Below, piece after piece: positions 12,882 to 13,511 of a stretch of DNA of 13,511 bases. The translations under genes and the position numbers were made by a program. Under the pieces are notes generated by a model, which searched no databases, was not told the DNA's origin, and saw only the letters and a list, made by a program, of their open reading frames with translations. The stretch comes from an uncultured Clostridia bacterium. GTDB taxonomy: Bacteria; Bacillota; Clostridia; Oscillospirales; Ruminococcaceae. The number at the start of each line of letters is the position of its first letter. The first letter of the stretch is position 1. Location of the stretch: the NCBI GenBank assembly GCA_938014915.1, contig CALLQQ010000049.1:1-13511 (forward strand), read 5' to 3'.

Positions 12882-13511
12882 ATGAAAGCCTATATTTTCG
12901 ACCTTGATGGTACTTTGCTAGATTCCATGAGTGTGTGGGAGCAAATTGATGTGGACTTCCTTACAAAGCGTGGCTTAGAAATTCCGCCCGATTATATAAA
13001 TGCAATATCTTCCCTGACATTCAAAGATGCCGCTAGATATACAATTAGGCGATTCGGACTAACAGAAAGTGTGGAGGATTTACTTTCCGAGTGGAATAGT
13101 ATGGCGATCCATGCATACGGCAATACTGTTCAGATGAAACCATATGCGAAAGAATATCTCTACTCGCTCAAGCGAAAAGGCGCCAAACTAGGCATTGCCA
13201 CCAGTTTGCCGGCGGTGCTTTATGAGCCGGCTCTTCGCAATCATGGTATAATAGAATTATTCGATTGTATCTGCTCAACCGATGAAGTAACGAAATCAAA
13301 GACTAGCCCGGATGTGTTTTTGCTTGCCGCAAGAAAGCTAGGGGTTGACCCTGAAGAATGTATCGTATTTGAGGACATTCCCGATGCCATTAAAAGTGCG
13401 AAGCTTGCAGGAATGACGGTGTACGGCGTATATGATGAAGCATCTAAAGAGCATTGGCAATTGATTCAACAAATTGCTGATGGCGTTATCTATGATTTCT
13501 CCGAACTGGAA
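12882..13511 (+). CDS. HAD-superfamily phosphatase, cut by right edge
   Basis: The visible 210 residues have the HAD motifs in order: I FDLDGTLLD (6-14, nucleophile Asp), II IATSLP, III the Lys in TKSKTSPDVF, and IV VFEDIPDAI. A helical cap lies between motifs I and II, as in the beta-phosphoglucomutase/sugar phosphatase subfamily. No stop is reached, but homologues are about 215-225 residues, so little is missing. GGGAGG at 12869-12874 serves ATG 12882, four bases after the thiE stop, so it belongs to the thi operon. Placement suggests a phosphatase acting on a thiamine-pathway phosphate such as thiamine phosphate. That is inference; general HAD promiscuity means another substrate is possible. 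Confidence 0.88.
   Translation, partial: MKAYIFDLDGTLLDSMSVWEQIDVDFLTKRGLEIPPDYINAISSLTFKDAARYTIRRFGLTESVEDLLSEWNSMAIHAYGNTVQMKPYAKEYLYSLKRKGAKLGIATSLPAVLYEPALRNHGIIELFDCICSTDEVTKSKTSPDVFLLAARKLGVDPEECIVFEDIPDAIKSAKLAGMTVYGVYDEASKEHWQLIQQIADGVIYDFSELE

Noticed and set aside
1..13511. CRISPR array, prophage, insertion sequence or defence system
   Set aside because: No spaced direct repeats, transposase, integrase or defence domains were seen; apart from a few unknowns the genes are housekeeping and thiamine genes.

Overview
The window looks like chromosomal DNA from a moderately AT-rich Firmicute, most likely of the class Clostridia. This rests on strong GGAGG/GAGGTGAT ribosome binding sites, TTG starts, sigma-A promoters with extended -10 boxes, the dgt-dnaG-rpoD gene order and a short clostridial-type ThiC. 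I cannot name the genus. The content is mostly housekeeping. I saw no phage, insertion sequence, CRISPR array or defence system.

Layout. Positions 1-2550 are on the minus strand: the N-terminus of a Pro/Asn/Gln-rich protein that runs off the left edge, a small four-helix membrane protein with its own promoter, and a phosphoglucomutase with its own promoter and terminator. From about 2770 to the right edge everything reads on the plus strand: rpmE (L31) with a structured leader, a YigZ/IMPACT-family gene, and then a likely operon of dgt-like HD hydrolase, dnaG, rpoD and an Rrf2-family regulator closed by a strong terminator. Next is a short stable-RNA unit, tRNA-Ser(UGA) and tRNA-Ser(GCU), with a near-consensus promoter and a perfect hairpin terminator.

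The right part is a thiamine operon: promoter, two tandem TPP riboswitches, three successive terminator hairpins, then thiD-thiC-thiM-thiE and a HAD hydrolase cut by the right edge. ThiC makes HMP-P and ThiD phosphorylates it to HMP-PP. ThiM phosphorylates salvaged hydroxyethylthiazole, and ThiE joins the two halves to thiamine phosphate. No thiazole synthesis genes are visible here, so the cluster as seen combines HMP synthesis with thiazole salvage.

The most distinctive feature is the regulatory stretch 8832-9292. It has duplicated TPP aptamers, each with its own terminator and a plausible antiterminator. A third terminator follows whose 3' arm can pair with the 5' arm of the second, and then an unexplained hairpin. 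The first aptamer lacks one G of a normally conserved GGG. Secondary points are a Cys-rich Rrf2 regulator attached to the primase/sigma operon and a candidate L31 autoregulatory leader. I found no convincing wholly new system.
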